DNA from: Talaromyces rugulosus
Taxonomy: Eukaryota; Ascomycota; Eurotiomycetes; Eurotiales; Trichocomaceae
Direction of reading: 5' to 3'
Assembly: GCF_013368755.1 (NCBI RefSeq)
Contig: NC_049561.1
Span: forward strand, 4,278,001 to 4,342,000
Length of the DNA stretch: 64,000 nt
Under the pieces are notes generated by a model that saw only the letters and a program-made list of their open reading frames with translations, was not told the origin of the DNA and did no database searches. A program made the position numbers and the translations under genes. Positions 22,445-34,649 of the stretch are shown here, in pieces; within the stretch, counting starts at the first letter, position 1; the number at the start of each line of letters is the position of its first letter.

Positions 22445-24038
22445 CTAAAGAAAACCAAATAGTTCCACCAAGATCGCCAAACACACAACAAATAGAATAG
22501 TGCATGGCTCCTTGCTCAGCATCCCACGTGAGACGACAGCACTTGATGCCGAACTCTCACTTGCAGTACTTGTAGCTGCCGAAGTACTTTTCTGGACCGA
22601 GCTAGGAGACGTTTCCACTGCAGATGTAGCTGTAGTCACAGAAGAACTCACCATAGTGGCGCCCGGAACTGTAGCTCCAATCTCAAGGACCGAACCACCA
22701 CCACCATCACCGCTGCTGCTCGCATTAAAATTTGTGTTGGCTAATGATATTTCGTTGTTGTCCATGTCATAGACTACGTATGCGCTGCGCAGAAACGTGT
22801 CCCCCAACACTGAACTGTGCCCACTTGTAGGAACGATTCCGAGTGCACATCCTTGGGTACCATCTTTCATTGTTGCTCCGGGCCGTGTGCTAGTCATCAT
22901 TTCCTTGATCCTCACGGATACCGATGCTGTAGAGAAAGTGAAATTTAAGCGAATATCCTCGTTTATCAGGCTGCACGGAATAAAACCGGGGTTTTGGGTA
23001 ACGTAGGTGCCATTTAGATCCTGAAAGATACTGGCTACAATTGGCTCTGGTAGGACGGTCAAACTGGTACCAGAGTCCAAAACGGCCGGAGCTGGGAGCG
23101 ATGTGTGTCCGTATGTCGCTTCGATACTCCCATTCACGCTGAGTGCAAGACCGCTCATATTAATACGGAACTGGGGGTTCTCTCCGGGTATTTGCAAGAT
23201 TGAAACCGTCTGCAACTTTCCCACGTACTTTTCTGTGTCAACACCTCCGAAGAGAATCGAGCCTGTATCTGCGTCTAGATCGTCTAACCAGAGACTGTAC
23301 GCGTTTGAGGTTATGAGTCCGTTGTCAACCATCGCCTGGGGTAGATTTGGGTAATTTCCCTGTTTTGATTTCCTGGTGGCTTCACTTCCGACATATCCAA
23401 GGCCAAGAACACCTTTTGGAACGGGTGGGAAAATATTAGCATGGCAACAGATACCCCAGCAGTACCAACTAACCTGTTGATGACGATGTATACGCCACGC
23501 CAAACTCAAAACCGGGGAGAGTCTTCCCCCCAATAGTTAAATTGTCCGAAACATAATCCCCTTGGGCTGAAGTCCCGTCAACGTATGCGAGTTCGAAACC
23601 CGAGTTCAAGTATTTGTATGTAGACGAAGAGTTGGCGTTGTATGTTCCGAGCTGATAGCAAATGCCAGGCTCTTGTGAACACAGGTCCGACGAATTCGTA
23701 TTGCACCATGTGTCGCTACTTCCAGTGTCGACAATCAATCGAACTCGTTGCGGAGGGCTTCCGAGGGTCATATTGGTCAAGTACATAGTTCCCTAATGGA
23801 TGAAGAAGTCAATATCGACATCAACACTAGTTTTTGTTAAATAACATACCGCATTCTGGAGCACCTGGGTTACTGTATCGTCTCTTTTTCTTTTTTGGTA
23901 GTTTCTCTTCACTGAATCCGGGGCTTGGTCATGTCGGACATCCAGCTTTACCACCGCTGGCGTATCACGTTTATAAAGTGATAGAGCATTTGTCGCTAGC
24001 AGTATCGCCAATAGGGCCGTAAAGTATGTCTGCTTCAT
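22445..24038 (-). CDS. Secreted aspartic protease, yapsin-like, GPI-type
   Basis: Three exons (24038-23850, 23792-23474, 23412-22445) give 491 residues. Signal peptide at 1-20 (FTALLAILLATNALS), a short propeptide with Lys-Arg sites (RKRDD), then the pepsin fold with both catalytic motifs: VDTGSSDTW (Asp near 85) and LDSGTSLTV (Asp near 282). The C-terminus is a Ser/Thr-rich stalk of about 70 residues followed by a hydrophobic tail (ILFVVCLAILVELFGFL), as expected for a GPI-anchored surface protease. Cleavage after basic residues is typical of yapsins, but specificity here is unproven. Convergent with the Dal5-type transporter, with 199 bases between. Confidence 0.9.
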
Positions 24039-25065
24039 TATATACCACGCCTTCTAGAGCTGGGTCTGTATTTGTAGAAATGAAGTGTACATGGCCGGCA
24101 AAGTGCTCAGCCTTGTGTACATGCGACATGCCGAGGACAAAGAAAACACCACCCATTCGAAATGGTTTGCATCTAATTGGCAGGCTAATGGCAAATCACA
24201 TTTCTTTGTGTACTTTTTTCATAATAACTCAATCAAAACTGTTGCAGCTATGATAATTTTTGATTCAGCCTTGTTCTAGGCCCTGGCCTTGTTTCGGATG
24301 TCGTTACAGCTCATTGAACAAAAAGAATATACTCTCCATTCTCACAAGCAGGGTGCCAATGCGGCTGGATTCTTCGATATTAGTACATTGTAATGTTATC
24401 TTCTGTTCCGTCAAAAAGAGGTGCTCCCAACTTTCATGTTTCCCAATCTTTCTTCAACTGCGGCGGCGCCTGATTATCCTCGCTGAAAAGGGGCGTGAAA
24501 TAGTTCACCTCGCACAACTGCGGGAAACGAGCTTCTCTGCCTTTCTGGAAACCTTCGTGCAACTAAGGCAGTCTAACGTTTTACATGACCACGTGGTTGT
24601 GTATAGATTGGCCTTCTTAATTGATTTTGGTGGCATATCAATTGGTCTTGGCGTGGCAGGAGTATCTGCGTAATCGGTCCAAAGAGATTAATTATCGGAC
24701 CCCTTTTTTTGTTTTTTGATGATTGAATGTATTCAGGTACGTGTTAAAAGAATGCAACATTGGTTGGTACGACGCCACAATTGTTCATGCAGGTAGTGCT
24801 GCCAAGTGCGACGCAGACGATGATAGTCTGATAGAATTTAGCCCTGATCGGGGCATTCTGGGGTGTCATGATCAATTGATTGATAGAAAGAGAGGAATTT
24901 GAAATCAGAAAAACGTAAAATATATATAAGCCCTTTCGGTGCGTTAGCAAGAGACAAAAGTATAGAAAGATATTTGTTTTGATACAGTAATTCGCTAACG
25001 CCATTAAAATGCAAACATGTTGGTATCATCTAGAAAATAAACTTAACAAAAATAAAAGGATACCT
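24039..25065. other. Intergenic, no supported gene
   Basis: Holds one ATCAATTGAT palindrome (24871-24880). A 137-codon open frame at 24260-24673 on the plus strand shows no signal peptide, motif or splice structure and is not called. Confidence 0.5.
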
Positions 25066-26573
25066 TCAAGAGGTATCGTCTCCAGTAGTCGTGTAATAAA
25101 TCCAGCTTTTCAATTGATCGATCCTTTCGGGCGCGTAATTCACAGCCAGCACTGCAGTGATCACAAGGACGATCGCGAAGACAGACATGATGAGTACTGC
25201 CACAGACCGCACTCGATTCTTCGCATGATAAGCGTTTATGACGCCTCCTGCCCGTGAGGCATATCCGACGACGCGATCATATCCGAGCATGTAATATACT
25301 AGCCCGAGAAGGGAGATGCCGTAACCGCCAGCCTGCATGGACGTGACGGGGCTGTGCCAGAGGATCATCGATGATATGACAATGAGGATGTCCTTGAGGA
25401 TACCACAGAGACGCATCATTAAGGACGAAGTCCTGCTAATCTGCTGGCTTGTTAGTGATAGGATAACCATAAACGTGCGCTAGAAGACATACGAGAAAGA
25501 CAACGGAAATGTTCAGTAGGAAGGCGACAGTGGCATTGGCGAGCAGAACCCCGACGCCGACATTCCAGATATCGTCGAGTTTCAACCTTGGAAGTTCCAC
25601 TGCCATGGCGACGGCACCGTTCATGAGAGCGCAAACGGGAGCGAAATAGTACAGCGAGACCAAAGGGTCCATGTTGAATTCATCGGATGACAACAGACGC
25701 TGGACCATCACTAATCGAACTGCCTCGAAAACGATGCCGCCGATTTGGTAGAGAACGCCGATGAGGACAAAGTCGACTTCGCCGAAGCACGAAATCATAA
25801 CACCGAGGACGATAATGCACACGTTGGCGAACTGTCTCAGGTTAACGGGCTCGAGGTGGAATGCCCACGAAAGCAGGAGGATGACGACGGGGGTAGTGGC
25901 CTATGATCAGCTCCATCAGTGTCTATGCCAACAGGACGGCGTGGGTGGGTGAAAGGGTATTATCTGACCTTGAGCATTTGAATAAACGGCACACTCAAGT
26001 AGAGATATGTGACGTTGCCGCAGATCAAGCTCAAACTAAAGAATACTCCAATAGGAACGATGGCGCGTAGGTACAAACGGCCGGTCATCTTGACCTTGCG
26101 ACGACCGTCAAGAAGGCCGGTGAAGCGCGCCAAAATCTGGGTCATGATGGTCGCAAAGGTGAGATGCCATGTCGTCAGGAAAATAGCTAGATGAGTTGGT
26201 TAGACTGATAGAGAAAAGAAGAAGAAGCACCAGTCATGGTAGGAGGAAGCATACGGAAAGCTAGTGGCTGTTAGTGATGGCCTCTTATGAAAAGACGAGC
26301 GAGACATGGCACTTACAAAAGCTAGTATGGCCAAGAATTTGCTTGTTGAATAAGATCAAGCCGGAGCTAAGGGCTATCCAGGCGCTATATCAACTGGGGT
26401 CAGCGATACGTCCATTTGATGGTCGTCCATCTCATAGCCACCTAGAATTTCGGTACTGACAGGATGAAGAACACTGGATGTAGTAGGCCTGTTCGCTCCT
26501 CTGGCTGGGGCTTTTCGACCGTCGGCAGGGTCGGATCGAGCCTAGCAGACTCCTCTTCGTCCCTGGCAGTCAT
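25066..26573 (-). CDS. Triose-phosphate/nucleotide-sugar transporter family membrane protein
   Basis: Several small exons. The start is ATG 26573 (MTARDEEESARLDP), an acidic cytosolic N-terminus. Spliced segments read FILAWIALSSGLILFNKQIL, a stretch joining FLTTW to HLTFATIMTQIL, GNVTYLYLSVPFIQMLK, ATTPVVILLLSWAF, the TPT core VNLRQFANVCIIVLGVMISCFGEVDF and a C-terminal half with IAYH-type helices including GGYGISLLGLVYYMLGY. About ten membrane segments in total, typical of the TPT/SLC35 superfamily found in Golgi or ER membranes. The first introns were placed by eye (donor GTCAGT gives the best frame) and small errors are possible. The cargo cannot be read from sequence. It shares its upstream side with the GT34 gene, a Golgi glycosyltransferase. 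Confidence 0.8.
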
Positions 26574-27921
26574 GGTGTGGACGGCCTCTTGCTCTCGCGG
26601 TTTCCTGTGTGGCCGGGGTGTTGTGTGAAGAAATCGCACGACCGAACAAGGGTGAAGTCTGGTCGAGATAATTATGAATCAATAATAAAATTCTCGATGA
26701 CCGCAGCGTAACAAGCTTCAGCGCTAAAAGCCCACGGCCACTGCCCCGTAGTTGGCGCCTAACCAGCCACGATCGAACCCAAGACCCAGGTACGTACTTT
26801 TTATTATTTACAGTAGTACAGAGCACTAGTAAGTCAGAAAGGGGGGGTCTCAGAGCATGGTGAAGCTTCTGCGGCTGAGTCGTTGGCTGCCCACGAACGC
26901 CGACAGGGGCTGGCGAATAATGCTCGTCCGAAAGGCCCAGCACAAAGGCATGGTCAAATGCCTGACTAGTCCTGTCTCAGATCCATCCTGCTAGCAAAGC
27001 CAGAAGGGATGTCCAGTTCCGGCGGTGCCGTCGGAGAGAATAGTGGCAGTAAAATGCTGCAGCCTGCAGGCTGTTGGACTGTTGGAGGCAAGGCTAGGCT
27101 GGATCCGGGTAAGACTCAACAGTTTGGTGACAATGAGGAGGTTAGACAAGAGGCTGGATCACAAAGTGAGGTTGGTCGGCGTTGCGACTGCAGCACTAAT
27201 CGGCGCTAGCCGTCTGCGGCGACAAAGTTTTTGCATGCGGCTAAATCAGGGTCACTAGGCCCGCTACGCACGCTGATTGGTCTGTTGCCTGCCGGATTCA
27301 CCACTAACGGGGGCTAGTGTACCGCCAATTGGCCAGATGTGGTGCGCCTTTAAGATGCATTTGGATTAGCGCAGATGAATTGTCAGAAACGAGTAGCTGT
27401 GGAGCCCTGGACCCCACCGTATCCCATCCAATACGGCATAGCGTGCGGCTCTCTAATTGGCCTTGTTTTCTAAATGCGCCCACCAACCTCATCCTGCATC
27501 ACCCATTGGCCAGCTTGCGCAACCATGTATTTTTAGTGCAGATAGCGTTTCCCAATCGGACACTAGCGCGGAAGGGCCGAAGGGGCCAATGTGGACCCGT
27601 CGGGCTGACTAACAGCCTCGCTTGGCTCTTGCCTGCGCGCAAGCAATTCGCCAGAGCCGCCGCTCCTTCCCTATCGCTAGATTAATCCCGCTGCGGCCTG
27701 CACTGCACCGGGCTCAGCCTCTTCTCACTCTCTCCTCAGCATTATCATTATTCAACTTCTACTACCTACGGCGGTACTAGCAGTGCCCTGACATTCGTTT
27801 CTTGCTGCCCTGCTATCATTTTTTTCTCTCTCGTTCTTGTTTCGCAACACCGCACTTCGCCCGCCACACACGGACTTTTTATCTGATATTCATCGCCGCC
27901 GCAAAGAATGCAGGAGCAATA
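26574..27921. other. Long divergent upstream region, CCAAT-rich in its right half
   Basis: No gene is supported. It separates the TPT-type transporter from the GT34 gene. Eight CCAAT/ATTGG pentamers are packed into 27276-27590 (separate entry). The final 200 bases before 27922 are pyrimidine-rich, a normal fungal leader. Confidence 0.6.
27276..27590. promoter_or_regulatory. Cluster of eight CCAAT boxes
   Basis: Pentamers CCAAT or ATTGG at 27276, 27325, 27328 (palindromic CCAATTGG), 27428, 27456, 27505, 27552 and 27586. About 0.6 would be expected by chance in 315 bases. CCAAT is the site of the fungal Hap/CBC complex. The cluster lies 330-650 bases upstream of the GT34 start. Confidence 0.6.
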
Positions 27922-29257
27922 ATGAGCTCTGATCGCAAACACTTCCGCCAGCGCTGCACATGGCCCATCTCGGTCGCAGCCGTGACCGTCGTTTTCTTCG
28001 TGCTGTTTTATGCTTATGACAATAGGCCTTTCTCTGCCGATTCCAGTGTGATCGCGTAGGTCATCTCCCTCACCGGAGCCAAGCCAAAGCCGCAAGGGGC
28101 TTGCCGGTTACCATCCACGTGTTGGGAATTTGCCATTTTATACTAACAATCGGTCCTTGTAGGAGCTACTCGCACGTGGAACTGTCTTCCTCGAGTGAAT
28201 CGAGTGAATCAAGGCTCTCAGATACCCAGCATCTCATCCCCCTGCTATACAAGCCATTCCTGCACTCCGTCGACGCCCCGAGATTCGTTAGCGACAATGG
28301 GGATACCTACGAGCTCCCAGAAAACCCGCCACGCTTCACCCAGTCGCTTGGCAAGAAGATCTTGCTGCTTGACGTCGACACTCGTCCTCTCGACGGAGAG
28401 GGTGGCATGTTGAGTGAATCCATCCAGTACGAGACGATGACTCCCCATACTGCCGGGATGCTGAACCACTATCTCTACGGTATGCCGATTTTATTTTTCA
28501 CTTGTCTTGTTCTCTTCTTGATTTACTTGAACCCCCCGCATACTGACTGCTATCTACCACAGCTATGGTGCACGGCTACGACTACAAATTCGTCCGCTCA
28601 CCCTCGTACACTGATCGTCACCAAACCTGGGTCAAAGTGCCTATGATCCGCGAAGCTCTCAAGACATACGACTACGTTGTCTTTGTCGACGCTGACGCTG
28701 TCTTCCCTCACACCCACCTTCCGCTTGAGTGGCTGTTCAATTACTGGAACATCACCGAGGAGACCCTTGTCGCCATGGCCCTGGACCCAAATGCCGACTT
28801 CAACAAGGACCAACGCGGCAATACCAACCTTAACACCGGCTTCATCATCGCCCAAGCCAGCCCGCGCACTACCGAAATGTTCAACGTCTGGGAGGACTGT
28901 GTCACCGACGACAAGTTTGACAAATGCTCCAAGTGGCGGTATGAATGGAGCCACGAACAGGCGGCATTCAGCAATTTCATGCGCTACGAATACCAGCGAG
29001 GCTCCGAAGTCATCGAACTATCCTGCACTGAGGCCAATGGGTACCCGCAGAAAGCTGCTGAAAGTGGCTGCCACGGCGAATTCGTGCGCCATTTCTGGCT
29101 TGGGAAGGAGTTTGCCGTCGATGCTCTGCGTGACACCGTATCGCGCTATATGGCTCTGCGGCTGCATGATACGTTTCACGAGAATATCAATGTTGCCATG
29201 GTAAACGCTACGAATACGACATTGCCGTTGAAGGCCGGTGAAGAAGTAGTAATCTGA
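27922..29257 (+). CDS. Golgi glycosyltransferase family 34 (Gma12/Mnn10 type)
   Basis: Three exons (27922-28055, 28163-28479, 28563-29257) give 381 residues. A single N-terminal membrane helix (about residues 14-31, WPISVAAVTVVFFVLFYAY) marks a type II Golgi protein. The catalytic domain has the DXD metal-site motif in YVVFVDADAVF, then NTGFIIAQASPRT and HEQAAFSNF, in the order known for alpha-1,2-galactosyl- and alpha-1,6-mannosyltransferases that act on N-glycan outer chains. The donor GTAGGT of intron 1 was chosen because it avoids the TAG at 28057 and restores the frame. A 17-base T run follows at 29295-29311. The precise sugar is not evident. Confidence 0.88.
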
Positions 29258-29294
29258 TGTTCGTTTCGCTTCATTTATGCGGTCGGCATTACTA

Positions 29295-29311
29295 TTTTTT
29301 TTTTTTTTTTT
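29295..29311. repeat. Poly-T tract, 17 bases
   Basis: An uninterrupted run of 17 T in the 297-base gap between the GT34 and GH31 genes, probably in the 3' untranslated region of the former. Confidence 0.7.
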
Positions 29312-29554
29312 AACTTGAACGTCTTTTTTTCACCCAGCGGAGTACGGCAGGCGGTTTATACATATTCTCCATTGTTTGGTTCTGATCTCTTCTTTTTCTT
29401 CTCGCCCACCACTGTACATATTGCATATTCAAATCTATATAGACTCCACGTCAATACGTGTATATCCAACTAATTCATTCAGTCAGAAGCCACACAGAAT
29501 AATACAGATTTATCTCAGATGTCCCCAATTCTCTACCCGCAAAACAAGCCTTAA

Positions 29555-32500
29555 CTAGCCAAGATGGACACTAAATCCCTCCGTCAATGGCTGATCAATG
29601 TCGATCGTCCGCCCCCGTTTTGGCCCGATGGGCTTTTGAGAATGTCCTTGGTCACCAACGGCTGCTATCGCAGCGCTCTCGCCCAAAACCCTCACCCGGA
29701 CAATTCTCACATTAGTCTGGTACCCAAACCGACCTCGCACATGCAGTTTCTTTGTATGCGAGTCATACTCGAACGAAATCTCGCTCGTCTCGTCGACATC
29801 CTGGTGGAGACTCTCCCCGTCGTCGAGATACAAGCGGCCGCGAGCATCCCCGTTTGTCCCAGGGGCTACGATCAACTCGAAATCGAGCCTGCGCAGTTGT
29901 GTTGTTGTGTTTGCTCCGTCGATGCGCATTGGTACGATTGATCCGCCGCGGATGTGCACGAGGATTTCATGGTAGTCGACCCCCGTGCGAGTTACCCATT
30001 CGCCCTGTGTTACTGTATGTTTCTCGCCGGTGAAGAAGTCGTACCATGTATCTGCGGGGAGGTAGAATGTGACCGAGGTCGACTCGTCGTCTGTCACTGG
30101 TGAGACGAGTAGAGCTGATCCGTAGAAGAACTGGAGCTCAATGTCCAATGTGTTTGGGTCGGACGGATACAGGAAGAAAAGAGGCAGGATCGTTGTCGGT
30201 GTCCCATCGACAGTCTGGTAGTGGAATTCTGTGTAGAAATAGTCAAGCAGCTGGTAGCGAGTCTTGATCGCCGCTCGCGCCGCGTCAGCGACTGCCGGCC
30301 ACAGGTAGAATTCCTGGAATGGCGCGGCGATGTCGGCATGGTTGCGGTAGAATGGATACCAAGCACCTAGGACGACCCAGCGGAGACAGAGCGTCTCCCA
30401 TGTCTCGTAGTTGAAGCCGCAGACATCGGCGCCGATAGTAGGCATCTGGAAGATCGCGGCAAATTCCATGTTCTGACGAATCGAGATTCGGTAGTGGTCC
30501 CATGACGAGATATTGTCACCTATAAATAACAATCAGATATATTTACTTGAAAAAAAGAGACCTTTTTATGCATACCAGTCCAATGACCAGATCTTTTCCC
30601 ATCTCCAGCAAACGTAGACCGCGAAATGATCATTGGCCGCTTGTTAGGACGACGTTCCAGCATAGCATTTCGCGTTGCCTCCATCATACTAGACGCAAAC
30701 AAATTCTTGGTGTCATAAAACGCATAGCCCCCATACTGATATCTGTCAGTGAAGATTGTGTTACGGTAGATGACCCCGTCGACTGTCCCTAGAGAATATG
30801 GAGGGTGTAGCAGATCTCTATCTGGAAGACCTAGACGCTTGCCACTATCTGTCTCTCGCTTTCTCAATTCTTGTCTACCTGAAGGTTGGAAATCATTTGG
30901 AAAGTCCGGTAGCGGACGCCATGAGTCTCGCAGCGGAGGTGGTGCAGGCGGAACACCAGCTGATTTTGCCCACGCTATAGCGTCCTCGCAAGGATGCGGG
31001 CAAAAGTTGGCAGGCTACATAGTCAGTCTTTTTACATCCCACTACCAGGGGTGATGGACAAACCTCATTCATGTCAATCCACATGGCGTCAACATCTACG
31101 CCGGTCTGTTCGTCAAAGAAGGACAATAGCTGACCACTCCAGTACTCCTGAGCATTCGGATGGAACCAATCGACAAATGCAGTAGCACCCGACCACATCC
31201 CCGCCAGGAATACGGAGCCATCATTGTTTCGGAAATACGCTTCGCTCTCAATGAGTTTGTCGTACGAGGCTGGATCATCGACGGAGATCGGCGGGTCTAC
31301 CATTACCACATAATGCTGGTCGTGCTCATGAAGATAATTGACCAGTTCACGGACCTTGTGCAGAGGGAATCTTTCGGGGTCAAGAGTCCACGTGCGACGA
31401 AGATTCACTGTTATGGTTAGCATAAACAAAAACTGCATTAATACTGGCCAGGTCTTACTATAATCAATATCAGACCAAACCGTCTCTACGGGAATATTGG
31501 CTTCGGAATAGTTTGTCACAACCTCTGCGACCATCATGACGTCGATATATCCATATTTGCACTGATGAAAGCCATACGTCCAGTATGCTTGCTCAGCAGG
31601 CTGTGTAACACATGATCATCAGAATATAGATTGGCTGATGTAACAGCTAGGATAGACTTACTGTACCAACCACCTCGGCATACTGCCTCCCCACATCAGC
31701 TGGGCTCGGCCCGGCCAGAAAGTAAAAATCGAGAACGCCGCCAATGACGTTGTATTCCAGGTACTGCTGACCCGTTTCCGTCTTGTCGATGAAGATGTCC
31801 ATACCATTGCTACTAGCAAGGAACACGCCGTGAGCTTGGCCATCCCGCATTTCTATGTATATGGGGTGACTGCTGTAGAGATTTGCTTGTTTAGGCAGAA
31901 ACGCGTCCCCGACATTGTATATGGTTCGTTTATAGTTATCAGTCTGTCGGCGGAATGAATCGACATCCTCTCCCAGGCCGTAGATGTTCGGGTCAGTCGG
32001 CATTGAGGTGCGAAGATGAACAAACTGAGCCTCAAAAATCAATGCCTCGCCAGATGTGTTGAAGAGCGTCTCATGAGTATCGCTGCGCTGCACAGCAAAT
32101 GAAAATGGGTTTTCGGTGTACGAGAAAGTCAGCAATGAGAAGCTACTGCTGGTGTCATTGCTGCCTTCTGGAAAGGCTAGCACGTCCCGTGGGATTTGAT
32201 ACACGTCCTCTGCGGAATCGTAGATTTTGACATGTAGGCGACTGTCTGTGATCCATGGATTAATAAAGCTATTTCAGCTGTTGAATCAGCTGTTGAAAGA
32301 GACATGGGCTACTAATCACCAGTTTGATACTCGACCAATAACTTGAGGTCGGTAATATCTGGGCCGTAGACGTTGCACGGCTTAGCAAGCTGTAAAGTCG
32401 CGGTCAGCGACGTCGCCGTGCTTTCCACATGTTTCACAGCGTATCCAGCGCATCCAAGTGAGCTCGTAGAGCCAGCATTTGAGGCGGCAGACGATACAAG

Positions 32501-32617
32501 GCCGAAGATGCCGGCAACGGTACGCAGCGATGTCTGGCCCAAGATGTCGCGCGCAGACACCGCCCACCGGTCGACGACATCGACAAAGTCACCTAGATAG
32601 GAGGGCACTTGCGGCAT
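29555..32617 (-). CDS. Glycoside hydrolase family 31 (alpha-glucosidase/alpha-xylosidase type)
   Basis: Six exons (32617-32320, 32245-31662, 31600-31459, 31407-31064, 31014-30576, 30519-29555), all in phase, give 923 residues, the usual GH31 size. Motifs: the substrate-pocket segment VWSDIDY joined across an intron to [10 protein letters not shown], the nucleophile motif WIDMNEP (Asp near 453), the acid/base motif [18 protein letters not shown] (Asp near 593), GADVCGF and YPFYRNH. It cleaves alpha-linked sugars from non-reducing ends. Unlike most fungal extracellular GH31 enzymes the ATG at 32617 is not followed by a convincing signal peptide, so it is either intracellular or has an unseen 5' exon. 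It lies beside the SDR, regulator, aldolase, lactonase and sugar transporter genes and may supply their sugar. Confidence 0.9.
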
Positions 32618-33167
32618 AGTTGTATAGAAATAAAAGTCAACGAGATATCCATGAGCAGGTGAAGAAGAGGAGAGTTCAAGTTGCTGGTTGTCGTAAGATC
32701 GATCGGTCTTCCCCAGAAACGCGGGGGGAAAGAGCCATGCGGAGAAGTCGCAGGCCCTCTGATTGGTCTGTTGGCTACGTATGTAGATGTGGAGACATTA
32801 TTTGATCGCAGTCTTCACTGAATATTCATATATATCGATATGTATATATATTAACTTAAAATCAAATAAATGATAATACTATTCTATTCTCCAAGTGTAC
32901 GGCTTCCCTTTCTCTGCCTAGCATCGGTGGTTCATGTATGTGAATGCGCACTTGGTATGACGTAGCCGTAAACACATGCAATCTTGCTTTAATGTACATT
33001 AAATTCTTTAAATTTTTTTTAAAAAATTTACTCCGAATGATATGAATTATAAAAGTCCCTTTAAATTTAAATTAAACCATTCAATATGGTTTGCTTAATA
33101 TGTGAAATAACAATAAAGCTTCATTCTATACATGCGCCGAATGCAGTAACAGAAAAATGAAAGACAA
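32618..33167. other. Intergenic, AT-rich
   Basis: Upstream of the GH31 gene and downstream of the next SDR. It includes strongly AT-rich sequence around 32820-33120 with A/T runs near 33009-33030. No gene is seen. Confidence 0.5.
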
Positions 33168-34095
33168 CTACCAAGCACCGACAACACCTGCAATTGGAAT
33201 GTCAATTCCTGTCGTGTAGCTCGCTGCATCACTCAGCAAGTACACATATGCACCACCCAGTTCACGAGGGTCTGCCAGACGGGGCATGCCGCCGTAGTAC
33301 TGCATCTTCTGGTTCCAGTCCGGCGCGTTCTCGACGTAGTATGTCATGGCTGTCTTTACGAACCCAGGAGAGATACTGTTAACACGGATTCCGTGTTTAC
33401 TCCATTCCATGGCGAGCGTGTGGCACATGTTTCGGACGGCAGCCTTGGTGGCGCCGTAGGGAGCAGAAGGAGCAGCCTACAGGCAGTGACTGTTAGCTAT
33501 ATATCATCTGAAAGAATGGAGAAAGAAGGAAGCTCACTCGGTTTGGTCGGTAAGAAGTCATACTAGACGTCATGACGATTGATCCCTTGATCCCCAGCTC
33601 GATAAACTTGCGGGCGACAATGTTGGCGCAGAAGTAGGCACCAAACACATTCAGGTCAAACAGCTTCTGGAGCTCTGGTCTTTGGAAATCGAGTGCGGGT
33701 TGATGCTTGGTCATGCCCGCATTGGCAACAAGGCCATCAATACGGCCAGTTTTCTCGACAATGGTGTTTATCGATTTCTCAACGCTCTCTTCGTCGGTGA
33801 CGTTGGTCTGGACGTACTCGAATCGCTTGGGATACCGCTGTGCCAGCGCCTTGAATTCCTCGCCAGGCTCGGTGATGTCAAGCGAGAAGACGACTTTGGC
33901 AGAGTTGGCGAGACAGACTTCTGCAATACCCAGACCGATACCCCGGTTGGCACCGGTAATGGCAACGACTTTTTCTGCGAGCGTGATTTGCCATGAGAAG
34001 TCCGAGGCGGGCATGGTGCTCAAGTAGGGCTGAGCTTCGACTGTCTGAGCGACAGCATTGGCAGAAGATTCGCCGCCGGTCGCTGCAGGAGGCAT
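33168..34095 (-). CDS. SDR, sugar-alcohol/ketose dehydrogenase type
   Basis: Two exons (34095-33538, 33476-33168; intron of 61 bases) give 288 residues. A polar N-terminal extension of about 40 residues precedes TGANRGIG (cofactor loop), NAG, the Ser motif VMTSSM and, after the intron, the catalytic YGATK. The sequence style matches fungal NADP-dependent mannitol/sorbose/L-xylulose or arabinitol dehydrogenases, which interconvert ketoses and polyols in the cytosol. In its cluster it could oxidise or reduce the imported sugar. The sugar substrate is inferred from family and context only. Confidence 0.85.
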
Positions 34096-34649
34096 TTTGA
34101 AAGATTAATGTGCTTTTCGAATTTTTCTGTAAAGGATACAATGAGGGATGGAGTAAAAGATTTGGTTGAGACAAGTTGCAATAGAGAGAGCAACTGATAC
34201 AGCGGCAGATAAGTTAAGAAGACACCGGCACTGCTTTATACCGATGGTAAAATATAAGAGAAAGAAAATCAAGAGAGAAGATGAGTGTATTCGGCAGAAC
34301 TCCGATGGTGTTTGTTGCGGGGTTGTCTTGATCATGCGTGGATGCGAGCAGGGTGCCTCGTGCCGAGGCCACGAAAAATTACCCAAAGCGGAATCGTGAA
34401 AGATGACAAAATAATAATGAATAATACATGAATTATTATTGCTTACGCTAAGACTACAGCAGACTGGGGCAGTCCCTGGAAATTTGCAGATATCAATTGA
34501 TGTAGATCTGCATGGGAAATATACTGGTATATGCTGGGACGAAATAGGCAAAAATCAAATACCCAACATTTCAATATGGAATCCCACAAAGGTGAAAAAT
34601 CTGGAACTTTTGATAGTATTACATATATATAACAAAGATGTCCTTGTAA
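34096..34649. other. Intergenic, one ATCAATTGAT palindrome
   Basis: The SDR promoter and the 3' side of the Zn2Cys6 gene. The ten-base palindrome ATCAATTGAT lies at 34492-34501. No gene is seen. Confidence 0.5.

Noticed and set aside
24260..24673. 137-codon plus-strand frame between the aspartic protease and the TPT transporter
   Set aside because: No signal, domain or splice evidence; composition not gene-like.
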